64,000 nt of DNA from Taenia hydatigena (Eukaryota; Platyhelminthes; Cestoda; Cyclophyllidea; Taeniidae): the NCBI GenBank assembly GCA_036345935.2, contig JADWOT020000858.1, forward strand, positions 62,001 to 126,000, read 5' to 3'. Position 1 is the first letter of the stretch, and each line of letters starts with the position of its first letter. Of this stretch, positions 23,261-35,750 are shown piece by piece. The notes beneath the pieces are model-generated. The model saw only the letters and a program-made list of their open reading frames with translations, made no database searches and was not told where the DNA came from. A program made the position numbers and the translations under genes.

Positions 23261-24300
23261 AACAAAGCACAAAATGGTAATAAATCTGCGCCACAAAATG
23301 CTATTTACTGATAATTAGAAGAAAGTGGAAGAATGCTGGATCACAACTAAGTCGCCTTTTTCAATGCATGCAGCACTAGTCATGGCCACGTCGAGTATTC
23401 CACCAACAATGGCTCATCGTCGAAAAGGGAATATGCATTGCTGCATTAGCCTTTCCCATGAGGCATCAGATAGTACAGTTAGATAGACGTACCCACAGTT
23501 GTGAATTCAAGAACCAGACGACGATATGGTAATCCAATGCAGGCTTTTCACCCAGGCAAACCGACCACACTACAAAGGTGGCCACTTGACTATCTTCACC
23601 AAGCTTTGATTTAGTGAACGCTGATTGGCAATGAAGTGAACAATTTCTCAATATTACGTGTCAGTGAAACTTTGTATTGCCGGGCAAAATTCCATAAAAC
23701 AGGGTCGCACGCACAGCTTGAATTTGTGAGGCATTTATAAAATTGGAAGTAGTAAGGTAAGTTTGCATTACGCTAGCTGTTTTGTGACTTTAAACAACGG
23801 GGAACCGGCAGCTGCATTTCCAGTTACTGCACGTGAATTGTATCATTTCCAGCAAGGACGAACTGAAATTATTATAATCACAATCCAGCTGCAGGGATCA
23901 ACATGAAGTGTAATACTGCGTGAGCGGATTGCTGAGGTGAGAGGAGGAAATGATGTCGAAATGCAATGCATGCAGAAAGCAGGTGTCTGTGTGCGCCACT
24001 TCAAAATGAACCTCAGGTTGACGATGGTGCCTCAAGTGCTGTAAGCAGAGGGGGTAAATCACGGTCATGGTACCCTGCACCGAAAACTAGGAATACAAGT
24101 TTTAATATCATCACAGGAAGCAGTATTGCCTCTCGCGTCAAAGAGCATTTGTCAATGACTGGTACGAGTGGTGTTAATGTGATGCACTACGAAGGTCACG
24201 CTCGCCTTCAAATACTAGCATCCTGCGCAGTGATGATATGGCCTTACTCCATTCACTCTTATGCTTTGCCAGTCGCCCAACACTGCATGCACTTTTTCCG
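23260..24300 (+). other. Arm segment without recognised gene
   Basis: The frame at 23,466-23,651 (minus) is mirrored in the right arm, and its C-terminal half recurs at 32,430-32,530. It contains repeated aromatic residues (VVWSVCLGEKPALDYH) faintly reminiscent of an FnIII strand pair, too weak to call. Confidence 0.3.
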
Positions 24301-24410
24301 GAGTTGTTAGGCATTGCCTGGTATACCTACCTCGAAATTCTTCGCCTCCGAATGTGTAGGTGAAAGAGGACGCTCTCGCACACTTCCATTTGGACCGTTT
24401 ATTTGCCAGC

Positions 24411-25232
24411 TGTATTTGGGTGATGAGGCGATCCCTTGTGCCCTCAGATGGCAACGAGGATGCAAGGCCCCTTAGAACGGGGTATGCATGAACCTTTTTA
24501 TGCGTGCTAAATTATGTTCCATGCTAATATATTATTTTATGTTTGGACATGAACTACGATGTCGTAGCAGATACAAAGCATATCCCTCGGATTGCTATTT
24601 TCCTCTCCTCTTATTGCCAATGCACAATCATGATTTTCCTCAATGTAGAGATTAGATAATCATTCCTGCCAGCATCAGAGCATATCTAGCTGTTATTATA
24701 TAGTACCATCACGTACGTTCATTATACTTAGCCTTCTGGCTTACGGACACAGAATTGATATTTTCAATTGCGCAACGATAATGTTTGCTAAATTCATTTT
24801 CCATTGAACTGAATATCACTACTCCTACCTAATTCACAATCTCAGCCGCGTTTCTGAAAGACCGTTGTGGGTCATTTGCGATTCTTACTAGCCTAAGCTC
24901 TAGGAAGTGCCTTCAAAACGAGCCATAAAGTGTGTCCTGTAAAGGCAGATAAATGCATGCGGGTGCGCTGACTTGCAAATGGCAGCCAATCACTGTGTTA
25001 AACACATGTCTGTTCTTTGTAGCGTGATTTACCTGCTCGATGCTGCGATGCTTTTTGAGGGTAGCGGCTTGACAAATGGTACGTGTGAACAGGATGTCTA
25101 TCCACCAAACAATTCTCGTTAATGTGAGCCGCGCAATTCCGCTTCGTTACCATCTACTGCTGCGGTTTCTCAAAGCATCTCCGTGACGTGTACTTCTTTC
25201 CTTCCATCTATGACGGGCTATGTTAACATAGC
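24411..25232 (+). repeat. Block H1, left-arm copy ending in the palindrome
   Basis: Three copies exist: here, the arm partner 54,291-55,115, and a diverged direct copy at 50,643-51,448. All three stop at the same 16-bp palindrome. Confidence 0.75.
25217..25232. repeat. Perfect 16-bp palindrome at the inner arm edge (left)
   Basis: GCTATGTTAACATAGC equals its own reverse complement. Homology to the right arm ends exactly here. Confidence 0.9.
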
Positions 25233-25560
25233 ATTGCTTTCCTGGCGAACCGCTGCTTGGATTACGCCAACGAGTGTGAGCAGGTTATGTTGAAGAAGGC
25301 GCCAATGGTAAGGCGCATTTCAACGACGAAGTGGGGCACGGGATAGGATCTGGCGTATGCATGCCATCAATCGAATTCCGTATCTTTGTTATACGAAGAA
25401 ATTATTAGTGCCACCACTTAGGAGATCTTGTAGCACTTGCTCTTACACGGTGAAGGGATTCCTGTTTAATGCAAAAGAGTTTAAGCTAGTTCCTTTTTAC
25501 TACGGAGGAGGATGCTTCGTAGCGTTCTACGTTTTGTCACAGCCAATGACCAAGATTATG
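25233..25560. other. Sequence unique to this side of the palindrome
   Basis: Neither the right arm nor the third block-H copy has this stretch. In the 51-kb copy the palindrome is followed after about 25 bases by the equivalent of 25,525 onward. A 70-codon frame starts at 25,357, without motif. Confidence 0.5.
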
Positions 25561-26950
25561 CATCTCTAATTGCTGTTTCTCAAATTTTCCAAGTAAAATA
25601 ACCGACTTGAATGATTGGTGTCAAGTTTTATGCAGTTGAAACTTGCTAAAGGATTTGTTTAGGCAGAAGGCATTTAGTGCGACTTCGGAGTTGAAGCACG
25701 TGGATTAAGGACAGCGCCTAAGTAGTACATCATTTAAAGCCACTGCTCCTATTTTGTAGACTGACAAGAATGTTTTCAGCACAAAATCACAATGGAAATA
25801 ATGTGTTAACTGCCAAAGGAAAGCAATGCGTGGTAAAGTTGTGTTGGGCCATCGAATTCTAGCTTACTATTCACAGTAAAATGAAGTCCTTAACCAAAGT
25901 GTGTAGATGCCAGCTCTTGCGACTCAGAAGCAAGTGGATAGGAGGGCATTACCATTGTTGCATTCTTAGCCATGCAAAGACTGATTGGCATTTAAGATGA
26001 ATGCGCTTGTCACTCAGCCGTGTAATGCTTCCGATGCAGTGGAAGCTAGACTAGTTGTCTTCTCTTCGTAATATTTACTGATAACAGATTTGCAGCCTGA
26101 AAAACTAATCTTCTTTGGCAAATTGCCTAGGCTTATAATGCTCAGCAGCACACCATATTATTCACATCTTCCTCCGACTCTGCAAACAGCAGATCCTTAT
26201 GCCTACATTGATCCTCGCCAGTCATGGAGAACTATTCCTCGATAGACATAGGGCCAGATTCGTCATCCCCGCAGAGTAACACGGCAATCCATGTGTTTTG
26301 ATTATCTGTAATATAACACGTGTCAATAATTTCCAGCAACCAAAGTTGTAGAAATCGACGAATTGTTAATAATCCTCAGCAATTCACGAAATCGGCTAAA
26401 ACAATGTTGCCATTTTGGCTATTGTGTGAGTGAAAACAGAAACACCTAAGAGGAAAAGTAATTAAAGTCGTCAGAGCAAAATGTGAGTAGCTGAAACAAA
26501 CAGTAGCAACGTTGACGCAGGCTTCTAAAATTGCAGTAGCTACTACTAGTTTTGCACCACAGATGCTTTGGGAAGGACGCCGAAGCTTGAGTGCCCACCA
26601 CTACCAAGCAATGATTCGCTAACGCGTGTTGGGCTAAGGGGCACTGAGCTGTCTCAAGTGGGAGTCTAGAAGTTGATTCCAGCGGCCGAACAGGAAGATT
26701 CAAGCAATGTGCACCGTTATTTCACTCACTACTTGTAAAGGGAGAAGCGAATTAAAAGCGACTTGTGAGTCCACAAACCAAAATAAAAAGAACAAGGCTG
26801 CCCTCAGGTAATTAGTTATATATTGACCTTTGTAGCGAGTTTGTATTTGAGTTCCTGAGCATTCGTGATTTTGCCACAGACGGTAAGGGCCGATGAAATA
26901 TGGGTGTGAATGTTTACGGCCAGGCCTGTTTGTCAACCCATGGAAAAGGC
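25560..26950 (+). repeat. Block H2 plus block D, spacer copy
   Basis: Direct, diverged partner of 51,470-52,925. Its second half (26,335-26,945) is also the inverted partner of 7,690-8,345. It contains the broken copy of the frame at 52,009-52,275. Confidence 0.7.
26014..26292 (-). pseudogene. Broken copy of the 88-codon frame at 52 kb
   Basis: Aligns end to end on the minus strand with 52,009-52,275, from the same ATG to the same TGA. It carries one extra G after codon 8, an in-frame TAG where the other copy has CAG, and an insertion of roughly a dozen bases. Substitutions fall on all codon positions, so this copy has decayed without constraint. Confidence 0.55.
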
Positions 26951-26969
26951 AAGGCGCCATAGTATCGAA

Positions 26970-27300
26970 TACCTGAATGAAGTTCCTCCCAAGGAGCACA
27001 AAACACAATAAGGGTGATTGGGTGAATCCAGACAGATATTTTGTACCTCAGCATAGTGAATGAATAATGCCAGCGGCTGGATTATAGAGCTACCCTAATC
27101 ATTTAAGCTTAAGATTAAGGGTGAAAATTCGCGCCGCCGTGTGCCACATGTCCATAAAGCTATTAGCCGAAAGTTATTCCTTGCATGTCACTGATCGAGC
27201 CACTGTGAACAAATACCTAACTACTCATCCATTGCTCATTTCCATGCCACATCCTCTCTGCCATGTTGGAGCCAGTGTAAGTGGTTAAATTGACCTCCTT
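26970..27300 (-). repeat. Block I, inverted copy
   Basis: Diverged relative of 15,600-15,960 in reverse, hence the same orientation as 63,560-63,930. It lies between block D and block B, filling the place that 6,480-7,690 occupies in the left copy. Confidence 0.65.
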
Positions 27301-27314
27301 TCAATCATGCGTTT

Positions 27315-29360
27315 GTACTGTGTTCTTGCGCAGTGTTAATCAAACACACCAGACATTTCATTGCTACAATATGATAATGGGACGGTCTTTTATTTACTTA
27401 CAGAGTTGAACCTACGTGTGTGCAAATGCTGCAATTAGGCACGCACTGATGTGTCGAATTAAATCCATCAGAAGTAGCAGAATGGAGTGTTCTCCGCTTT
27501 CCCAAATTATTCTTCCATATTAGTTACTTTGCAGATAATTTATAAAGACGGGTATCTGATAAGAACTGAATGCTTCGCTAGTTATGGATTACGCATAGAA
27601 TAAGATTTTGTGAGGATAGCGATGCGTGGATGGATTGTGAGATATATGTGGTGCCGATCAAAACCCTTGGGAAGCGAAGCATATAGTGCTACGCTGTAGG
27701 TATAGCTCAAACTTTATTCGAATTTATGAAGTAAAAACAACAGGTCAAGTAGACATTTCGTGTTTAATTTTGCTTAAAATTTCCTTGGAAAACCTAATCA
27801 AATTGAGAGCATGTTTGGTGTCGGCGGGCAAATTGAGTTCCGTTGAATCTTGTCCATTTAGCCTTGCGAATCCTGTTGGAAAGGTGGTGGCCTTTTCCTC
27901 AAAACTGTAGATTCCAATGCAGGTTATTGATGCCCTTAGCTGGCCCAGCATAATCGCATCGTTTCACTTTAGCTCAAATGAAATGCGTCCGAATTTCTCT
28001 AAGTGAAATGTACTCGATGGACCAGAATTTGCTATCATGACAGTCTTAGAAATTTATCCAATTATCAAATTGCTTGTAAGCAAAGAGAAACACGGTGTGG
28101 TTCCAAGAAGACGGTATGAAGGACAACAGTTGGCGAACAAGGCCTGCCTGATTAGTGCCACATAAAGAAGCAGCTAATGTTGGATTGAGCTCCTACGCGT
28201 TCTTTTAGACCTTATAATTTCACCTAACGTCTTTTACCTTCTTCAGCTTGAGCAACCAACAACCGCGTATGAGAGTGAAGGCGGCTAGATCTCTCTTAAC
28301 TGCACTTTTGCCATCCTATGCTACGTTTGCTAGGTGCTTTCTTCTCAGGCTAAAGACTGCCAATGACAACTGTTCTTTCTCCCATTGTTATTCAGCCCAG
28401 TCCTCACTGCACGCGTAAGGGATGGCACGGCTCCCGAAAATAATTCATACTGCCCTTTATTTGGGGAAGGTGCGCCAGCAGAGCTCATGACTTGCCAAGG
28501 GACTAAAAGCGTAATTTGGCAGTGGCTTTAATTGCTTACAGCCTGATGCAGCATATTTTACGGAGAATACTCCTCATTTACAAATCTGAATAATAATAAT
28601 CTGAGTTAGAAATGAGCCTGCGTCCCAATCAACTAGGGCGATCTTGGTGGGTGTGAATGACGAGCACTCCCTTCTGCTGGTTCGCTTTCCGCAACGCAGC
28701 GACATAGCCAGCATCATTGATGGCTGTTAGCTAAGCGGCTTGTGACCAGAGGGAGAATGCTATAAAGCACGAGAGTGCGCCTTAATTCTAAGCAGATCTC
28801 AAGTGACGCCTACTTTAGTCAATTGAGTAGGATTACCTCGTAGGTACGCATATCACCACGGCGACGACTGCCAGACCCCACATACCCTAACCATGCTTAC
28901 GTCATCATGCTCGCAGATTCGAAGTGACCAGAATACTAGAGCAGTCGCTTTGTAACTGTTTGGAACTCTTTACAGGCTGGTCACGTATTAGTGAATGTTA
29001 ATTCTCAGAAATGCATCGTTTGAGGTTGACCTTCCTCTTTACCAGGATAGTTACGGCATTTCGGCAAATATTATCGCCTGATTGGCGTCTCATTTTGCAC
29101 CACATCCAAGTTTATGAGAGAAGGTGAGGCATTGTGGAATGTTACAAATGGAAAGGCTGCATTGAAAATTGCAGTAAATGTCGCCAGTTCTTGTACATAC
29201 AGCCTAAATCGATAAAAACCACTCCAATGTATTTCTACTGAAACAATTAAATCGAGGTAATGCTGGTCGAAATTGGTTGTTCTGCTGTGGCCTACCTTAA
29301 GTTTGCTTGGAGGTTGAACAATGATCCGTCACAGTTCATCTGTCACTACAATGGCGTCTC
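27315..29360 (-). repeat. Block B, spacer copy (inverted)
   Basis: Reverse complement of 4,412-6,480, very close in 27.3-28.9 kb and a little more diverged towards 29.3 kb. Confidence 0.75.
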
Positions 29361-29587
29361 AGCCTGTCGGCCATATGCCCTCCCTTTTAAATAGGAGCAT
29401 ATTGAGGATAGCCACCACGATGAGCATAGTACGAAACACTCATTTTGACCTCCATTCTTGCATGTATAAGGAGCAAATCCATGCTACTCTCAAGGGTTGC
29501 AATGGTTGCAACAATGTTGAGGAGTCGTTACATATCCATTTCTATCCTATTAAAGCAGTGATGCTGGATGTCCAGACTGCTTGTTGA
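29321..29587 (+). CDS. Unrecognised 88-codon frame with a diverged paralogue at 47.4 kb
   Basis: The translation aligns over its whole length with the minus-strand frame 47,439-47,798: QPVGHMPS, then IHAT, KGCNGCN, SLH, HFYPI and QTAC are shared. The only length difference is 21 bases, which keeps the frame. By my hand count the aligned codons differ at about 15 first, 15 second and 23 third positions, a mild third-position excess. No known domain is seen. It may be the remains of an exon. Confidence 0.3.
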   Translation: MIRHSSSVTTMASQPVGHMPSLLNRSILRIATTMSIVRNTHFDLHSCMYKEQIHATLKGCNGCNNVEESLHIHFYPIKAVMLDVQTAC

Positions 29588-29629
29588 CTCTCTTCAAGGC
29601 ATATTTGCCTTAAATCTTACGAGCCTATG

Positions 29630-30570
29630 TTATGAGGCAGCCATTAGTTCTGCTGGATTCCGCAAAGCCAGTGGAATGCAAACAACCGAACCGTGTCAAA
29701 CTGTTCTTCCGTTTAGTTAAAATGCTGTCTCGCACGTTTCTTCTTAACAGGGTACCTCAGCAAAAGGCAATAAAAAGGACGTGCACTCGGAAATCACGGC
29801 AGCGACAACAAAGCCTTGCCTTAAAACGTAATGCACTAAATCACTTCCACCAAGAAAACATTTAGAATCTCCTTCATCTGCACTGCGAAGATCAGAGAAG
29901 ACGTAATATATTTTGTGACAAACTCATGTAACCTGCAAACATTGCTGACTCTTGATGTGATAGGACCTAAGAGGAACACTGGGTGAGTGGATAGATAGAT
30001 GGATGTGTGAGGGTGAGTGTGAGTTACATAGAGATGGAATAACTGGGTCAACGCATGCAGAGGAGGAGGAACACCAGAAGGCATAATGAAAGGCCTGAAA
30101 AACTGCCAGTATTGAAATGAATCTGCGATAACACATAATGAAAAGCAGATTGGTGAAATCAAATGGTCGAAGCTAGGCAGAGACAAATAAATAGACGCCT
30201 TAACCAGTCGCGCATAATGCCTATATCAGCGGCTGGATCGATGATCGAATTCAGAATGTCAGTAGGCTAAAATATAAGAACAAGCGCCAACGAAAACACA
30301 CGCTTCAAGTTTGGCTTCCAGATAGCGCGAGTGCACTGGATTTTCTCATTTACAATTTGCCCTCACAGTGAGGTATAATGAGTGTATTTGGAAAGTGTCC
30401 AAAGATGCTGTCTTTGTTTCAGTGAGGCGATTTCTTCACCGCAAAATCACCTTACATGCACTTGCAACCAAATTTAAAGGAGCGGTTGCATTTGCTTCGT
30501 CTATGTACGCCCATCTTGAGTGCCCATGCAACATTAATGCCTTATCACACTCTTCAGCGCCTTAGACGTC
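29630..30570. other. Unassigned sequence
   Basis: Unique within the window as far as I can see. Purine-rich tracts such as tagatagatggatgtgtgag occur near 30,000. Frames of 65-116 codons show no motif. Confidence 0.4.
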
Positions 30571-31115
30571 CTTAAAACTAGTTCCTCTTGCTTTCTTAGG
30601 CATCACATTGCAAAATTACTGCACCTCAATTCTAACCCTTGGGTCAATGTGGTATTTTGTAGCCCAATGAGCTACTTGGAGAAATCGACAGCATTACTAA
30701 TCGAAAAGTGGTTGCATTTCACTTGCACCTACCTCATGAATGATTAGGCATCTGTACTTGTTGCGTATATGGACTTCATGAGCAAACGAGAAGTCCTTTA
30801 GGAGCATATAGCTAAAGGCCTTATTTAAATGAGCGGATAAATTTAGTGCGAATGAACGGATGGAGGTATTCCGTCATCACTCAAATATAAAATATGCAAA
30901 CACATTGCTGTATCTTGCATTAGTTGAAAGACATGAATGCAGACTTTAATTTGCGCCGCCTTGCAGAGTAGTTAGAAATTAAGTGCGCATGAATACATCC
31001 TATGCTAAGCTGGAAAAAGCGTTTATGTTTGAATGTATTCAAATAAGATGCCGCTATTTTGCCAATCTTGTGATTTGCTTTTGTCTGGCAAATCACATGG
31101 AAGTTAGGCTAGATT
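30570..31115 (+). repeat. Displaced copy of 56.39-56.94 kb
   Basis: Direct, diverged relative of the right-arm stretch that holds the 139-codon frame. It lies before, not after, the segment matching 55.93-56.04 kb (found at 32.42 kb), so the order of blocks is changed. Confidence 0.65.
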
Positions 31116-31126
31116 GGAAGGTGAAG

Positions 31127-31560
31127 TTAGAAATGAGGAGAATTGTAGCTGCACTTGCCACGCACATCTTCCTCACAGCCAACGCCGGCGTCTACACTGA
31201 TGATTATCATTGGCATTAGCAATTATGGAGATAGCTGCGGTAATAGTGTGCGCACGTCTGCAACTGTAACTAACGATAGATGATAGACGATGGATCTCGA
31301 TATGTGCGGGCGAATCCCCAACACATCGGTGAGGCCGCATGAAAGGTATGTCAGAATGCACTCCTCATCTTCAGCAAATCTACATGTGACATATCCGGCG
31401 CCAAGTTGCCTCTTGCTTTCCTGTCCTCCTCACTGCGCACGTGCCGCGTACGCGTCGAACTGCCTCATCAGCGTGTTAATGTGCTACCTACCACTAGGTG
31501 CACGCAGTGTGTTAAATCTTGTGTGCCAAGTTTAGTGGATAATTGAACAAGTGCTGCGAT
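31127..31560 (+). repeat. Block K, inverted copy of 40.51-40.93 kb
   Basis: The stretch around ccacgcacatcttcctcacag (near 31,158) is found reversed near 40,875. The copies are diverged only moderately. Confidence 0.65.
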
Positions 31561-31574
31561 TTCGCCGATTGTTG

Positions 31575-32020
31575 GCGTATGATTTTGAGCATGCGCTCAG
31601 CACTTCATCAATCTTCGATGTTAACTTCAAGGTGCATTAAAATTAACAAGAAATGCAGATGCAGTATAATAGCGAGCCAAGCGTTAAGCACACATTGCTT
31701 TTATATCTAGGCACACACTCTTGTGCTTGCATGGCATTTATGACGAAAGACGCACAATAAAATGCTACTGGATTTTTCAAATTTGTAGACTTTAACGACC
31801 TCATAACTTAGCGCATATCCATGTTACTCTTGAAGACACAGTGCAAAATGTAGTGTGTGCATGTGTGTGTGTGCATCAGAAAAGTAGACACTCCATAGTT
31901 TAATAAGAGATAGGGGATGAAGGCAGGAAATTGACTGATGTAACAAATACCAGCGCACGCACATCACCACTGTTGTACATGATGGGCAGAGAGATATATC
32001 TAAGGGCAGCTTACCAATGT
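31575..32020 (-). pseudogene. Relic of intron 1 in reverse orientation
   Basis: Matches 59,034-59,460 in the same orientation, hence intron 1 of the minus-strand antigen-like gene: ggaaattgactgatgtaacaaa and gggcagagagatat are shared. It ends at a kept donor region near 32,010, but no signal-peptide exon follows. It is also the inverted partner of the relic at 4.15 kb. Confidence 0.6.
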
Positions 32021-32419
32021 TTCAGCTGCTCAGCTATGGCCTATTTGATGAAAGGGATGTCTCTTAAGTGTGTGCAGGAAAATAGCAGTTAAATCGCTTC
32101 GAAGGACGAAGGAGGCACCTACCCTTTCTTATTCACTTCATACGGGCTGCAGTGCTAACACTCTTACAGCCTAGTTGTTCAGCGTTACTTGCAAGGCGTG
32201 ATTTCATACAGTGCTTTGTCGTTTCGGAAGAACACCTTCCTTCATTAATAGCGTTTACTTCGGCTGAGCTTGATGAAGTATTTGTTACTTGCCCACATTA
32301 TGAACTGACTCACTTTGGGTAAACAGTATTTGCTTGCCTTTCCTGGTGCCCGCTGAGTTGTCAGTTCCTAGGCGGGGTGTAACTCCATTACCAGTCGCAT
32401 ACAGAAAGTATTCATGCAC

Positions 32420-32600
32420 AATCTGTCATTGAAGGTCTGTTTGCCTGGGCGAAAAGCCTGCACTGGATTACCATACCGTCGTCTGGTTCTTGAATTCACA
32501 ATTGTGGGCACGTCTATCTAACTGCACTTTCTGATGCCTGATGCTGCACTTTCTGATGCTGCATGGTTTGCTTGGTGAAGTCGGTTGCCTAAACCTCGAA
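32420..32600 (+). repeat. Junction of two arm-derived pieces with a short tandem repeat
   Basis: Up to about 32,540 it matches 55,940-56,045, and from about 32,560 it matches 56,949 onward; the roughly 900 bases between are missing here. At the joint the motif tgcactttctgatgc occurs twice in tandem. Confidence 0.6.
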
Positions 32601-34022
32601 ATAGACTTTCCACATGATGCCAATAACTAAGTGCACCTTGCACAAAATAGTCACCAGCAGATAATGACAACCGCAATCCACGTTGGTGACTCAGATCGGC
32701 GTTTTATATTACCCAAATCATGAATTTGCGCACCTCAACGGCAAAAGGCGAAATCACTTACGCAATCCATCGCAATCCATGATGTTTCATGGGCCTACCC
32801 ATCTGTGAGCCATTCATATAAAAACGCTAGTGCAGTGCAAGACTAAACAATGTCGCGTTGAGATCTTCAATTTGGCTTCGTATAGATGTTGACCACTTCA
32901 TGACAGAACTGGTGGACCCACTTTCCCAAAATAATGCGTTTGCGAACGCGTAACCACAAGTTAGTGTTCGCGACGCCAATAGCTGCCACTCTGCAAAATC
33001 CTCACTGGCACAAATTAGCTAGGTAAGACCAAGATATGTCTTAGAATACCCTCTCTTTCTACTGTTAACTTCATTGCGTAAAGTGTCAGCATTCCGCAAT
33101 TGTGTTGATCGATGAAACTTGCTGCTCTGACATGCTTGTTTGCCAACGAAATATACTAGCGACAGCATCAGAGGGCCTAGTACTGAAAGATGCTTTCTTC
33201 TGTCCTTCCCTAACCGAGGCTACATTGCTTCTGATTTCGACTCGGTTCGGCCGCCATTTGTTAAAGTCGCTGGCTTGTGCCAACCAGCTCAGGAGCACGT
33301 GAGCCATAATGAAGATGAAACGCTGCATCAACTGAATTCCGCTGCAATAGTAGAGTGCCAGCGTAAACTGTTAAAAGAAACGATTTGCATATGCCAAGAA
33401 GGAAAGCGTTCATCAACCAACGGCGCTACTTCATGCCTAGCCTGAAGCATTCGCTTTTGAATCACTAAAGTCCTGAAATTCTTTATCATTTTCTTGCTGT
33501 TATCCTCGAAACTGCCAATTCCGCAAAAGTGGAGATGCCACGATTTGTGTGTTTGGCCAAATGCAACGCATACATAACAAGGCAGACTCTTCGGCTAGAG
33601 AAATCACTGCTCTACATAAGATATTTTGCAATGGAATCACTTAAAAGAGCAAAACGATGATCCGTCATGACACATCCACAACCTCATACTGCAATATATC
33701 ATACGATAAACAAAAGATGCCTCTAAGAATTTTGAGAAGGGAACAAATTCACAGCACCGGCTGCCTGTTTCATTCAGCAATTGTAAAATTTGCTGAGAAA
33801 CCAACGGGATATTCTTAAAAGATTCGCAGTGTGAGAAGGTTGTGAAGGAAATTCTTGCATACCTGCTTACGACAAAGCCATAGTATGGTAATATCAGTGG
33901 TAAGAATGTAAGAAACAACCGATCCTACAAGCATTCGTTTCCGCCACAGAGATGAGCATGCAAAGCCGATTCCTCAAGCAATTTTGTCAAAGTTCATAAA
34001 GTCTACTTGAAGGAACTAAGGC
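32600..34022 (+). repeat. Block E, spacer copy (direct)
   Basis: Very close to 8,350-9,549 and colinear with 57,000-58,224 of the right arm. It contains the probable donor tract for the right arm (32,648-32,723). Confidence 0.75.
33086..33331 (-). CDS. Possible small secreted protein, paralogue of 21,818-22,078
   Basis: An 81-codon frame with the same hydrophobic leader (MMQRFIFIMAHVLLSWLAQ) and a nearly identical tail, ending four codons before the point where the arm copy still has CWHF. No family recognised. As in the other copies, the frame may be kept only by recent duplication. Confidence 0.25.
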   Translation of the reverse strand: MMQRFIFIMAHVLLSWLAQASDFNKWRPNRVEIRSNVASVREGQKKASFSTRPSDAVASIFRWQTSMSEQQVSSINTIAEC

Positions 34023-34029
34023 CTGTTAA

Positions 34030-35030
34030 GATGCTCACACATACATCTTTTAACAGGACAAGGCAGTTTCATCGACTACGAGAGAACCGAAGGCACATGT
34101 GATCGTCTCACCAGCACAGTGCAGCTGGCAGCACAAATGCTTGAACTAGAAGTGTATGAAATGTTATCCTTTCAACGGCACATCATGTGGCAAAGAATCT
34201 TAAAGTAACTCATTTTCTGAGAATTTGCGGTCGGACCTTCAGGCGGATTGAAACTGCATTAAGACTAATGCAAGCAGTTTATAAAGATTCGCGAAACATA
34301 TGCCTACATTTATTAATGCCGTGGCGTTATCATACAGGATGGAAATGTTTAACTTCAGATTTGAACACTTAATTGGATGTCACCTGCACCGCGAGATCCA
34401 CTCAGTGATCAACACTTGTTGGTGTGGAGTGTAAGGCGACTTCTGACGATCATAACCACACCTATGATTCCTGCTTTCTGTGCAACACACTTTGACTGCG
34501 GTCTGTCCACTACGCCCCAGGTACTTGGAGTATTCTCGTCAACTTCGGTCACTCTTTGAAGCAGCACACCCAAGCACGTACCTTCTGCATAGCGCCACAT
34601 TTTGCTCTCCTTCATTTTAGACACATCGACGGGTCGAATGAGTACATCGCACAGCTTTACATTTCATTACGGTCACTGTGCATGTATTATGCATTAAACA
34701 CTTCCATTTCTTCCTTGCTAGAAATAGAAAGATCCGCATGCATTCTCTGTGAACGCATCTATCGGTGCCTATTTGGCCTCCTGAGTTAGAGGAATATCTA
34801 CCACGAAGGAAACTACCTCACCCTTCTCATTGTTTCACTTAGCGTCCCATTACGTAAGACGATACTATAAACCCGGTCTTAGGGGACAACCCACATGGCA
34901 ATTTGGAAGTTGCAGCCATTTTGGTACCCACGAATGCAGTGCATTGTAGAAAGACACAATGTTGCTACAGTTTGGGAGAACCGATGTTCTTGAGTGGAAG
35001 AATTGCACTCACCAAACGCTACCTCATTCA
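34030..35030 (+). pseudogene. Intron-1-type sequence that has lost its FnIII exon
   Basis: Diverged direct copy of 12,480-13,530. The match continues through attttggta near 34,920 and the run of bases just before the acceptor (ctacctcattcac). It then stops: the sequence after about 35,030 has no FnIII coding sequence. The copy thus ends almost exactly where the exon should begin. Confidence 0.6.
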
Positions 35031-35460
35031 CTTTCTGACGTCATAGCACATGGGTGCGTCGATCTGTACTTTCCATTCGATTGCAGTCAACAGAGTGATA
35101 TCTGGCGAATTCACGTAAGAATTTAAGCCCATGCGTTATATTTCCTTGCATATGCATCTAAGATTCGCTGTTTTGCCTCCCAATTCATACAATTATCTCG
35201 CCTTATCTTTCAGAACAGCACAATTAACATAACTGCGTATAATTTGGTAGGCCAGGAATCGAATGGCCTTTCGATGTACATAGAGGAGAAGAATATGAAT
35301 TTCTACATAGCAAAAAGGCTCAAACTTTAATATCTCATTCAGCGACAAAGATGAGAAGCGATATTATGCAACTAATGTTGCAATTGGAAATGAATTTTAC
35401 AATGCTCATTATAAAACGAAGGAAAAAATAAACGAATGGGTGATCAGTGATGCGCTGATA
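35030..35460. other. Unassigned AT-rich sequence
   Basis: Nothing recognised. Confidence 0.4.
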
Positions 35461-35750
35461 ATAATTTTCGTCTGCTAGACATATGAGCATATGTCACACG
35501 ATGTCGCCAAATATCCACTCTGAATATTAAGCTCAAATTATTCCAGCTGCTTTACAATGCGGCTGCCAACATTAATCATTTACTGCACTGAGGTTCAAAA
35601 TACCAACCTGTCCCCACCCAACCACCATAATCTCGCTGTATATCCCTTGGAAGGAACTTAATCATTGTGTTGAATGCCACTACTCTCTGCCTTTGATCAC
35701 TTGGTGACATCACACATCGCGGAATTCTAATAATTATTCTGAACTCTATG
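35460..35750 (+). repeat. Block I, spacer copy (direct)
   Basis: Diverged direct copy of 15,690-15,960; landmarks are gagcatatg, ctgaatatta and ccttggaaggaact. Confidence 0.65.

Larger units (their letters stand above)
15508..25232 (+). repeat. Left arm of a giant inverted repeat
   Basis: The whole stretch is repeated as reverse complement at 54,291-64,000. Position 15,508 pairs with the last base of the window, so the outer end is not seen. Sampled stretches at 15.6-16.0, 18.0-19.0, 20.5-21.3 and 24.4-25.2 kb differ by only about one base per 100-200. One 14-base indel lies near 23,703 (present here, absent near 55,813). The inner end coincides with the palindrome at 25,217-25,232, after which the two flanks are unrelated. 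The arm carries one signal-peptide exon, one truncated FnIII exon, block E and block F. Confidence 0.9.
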
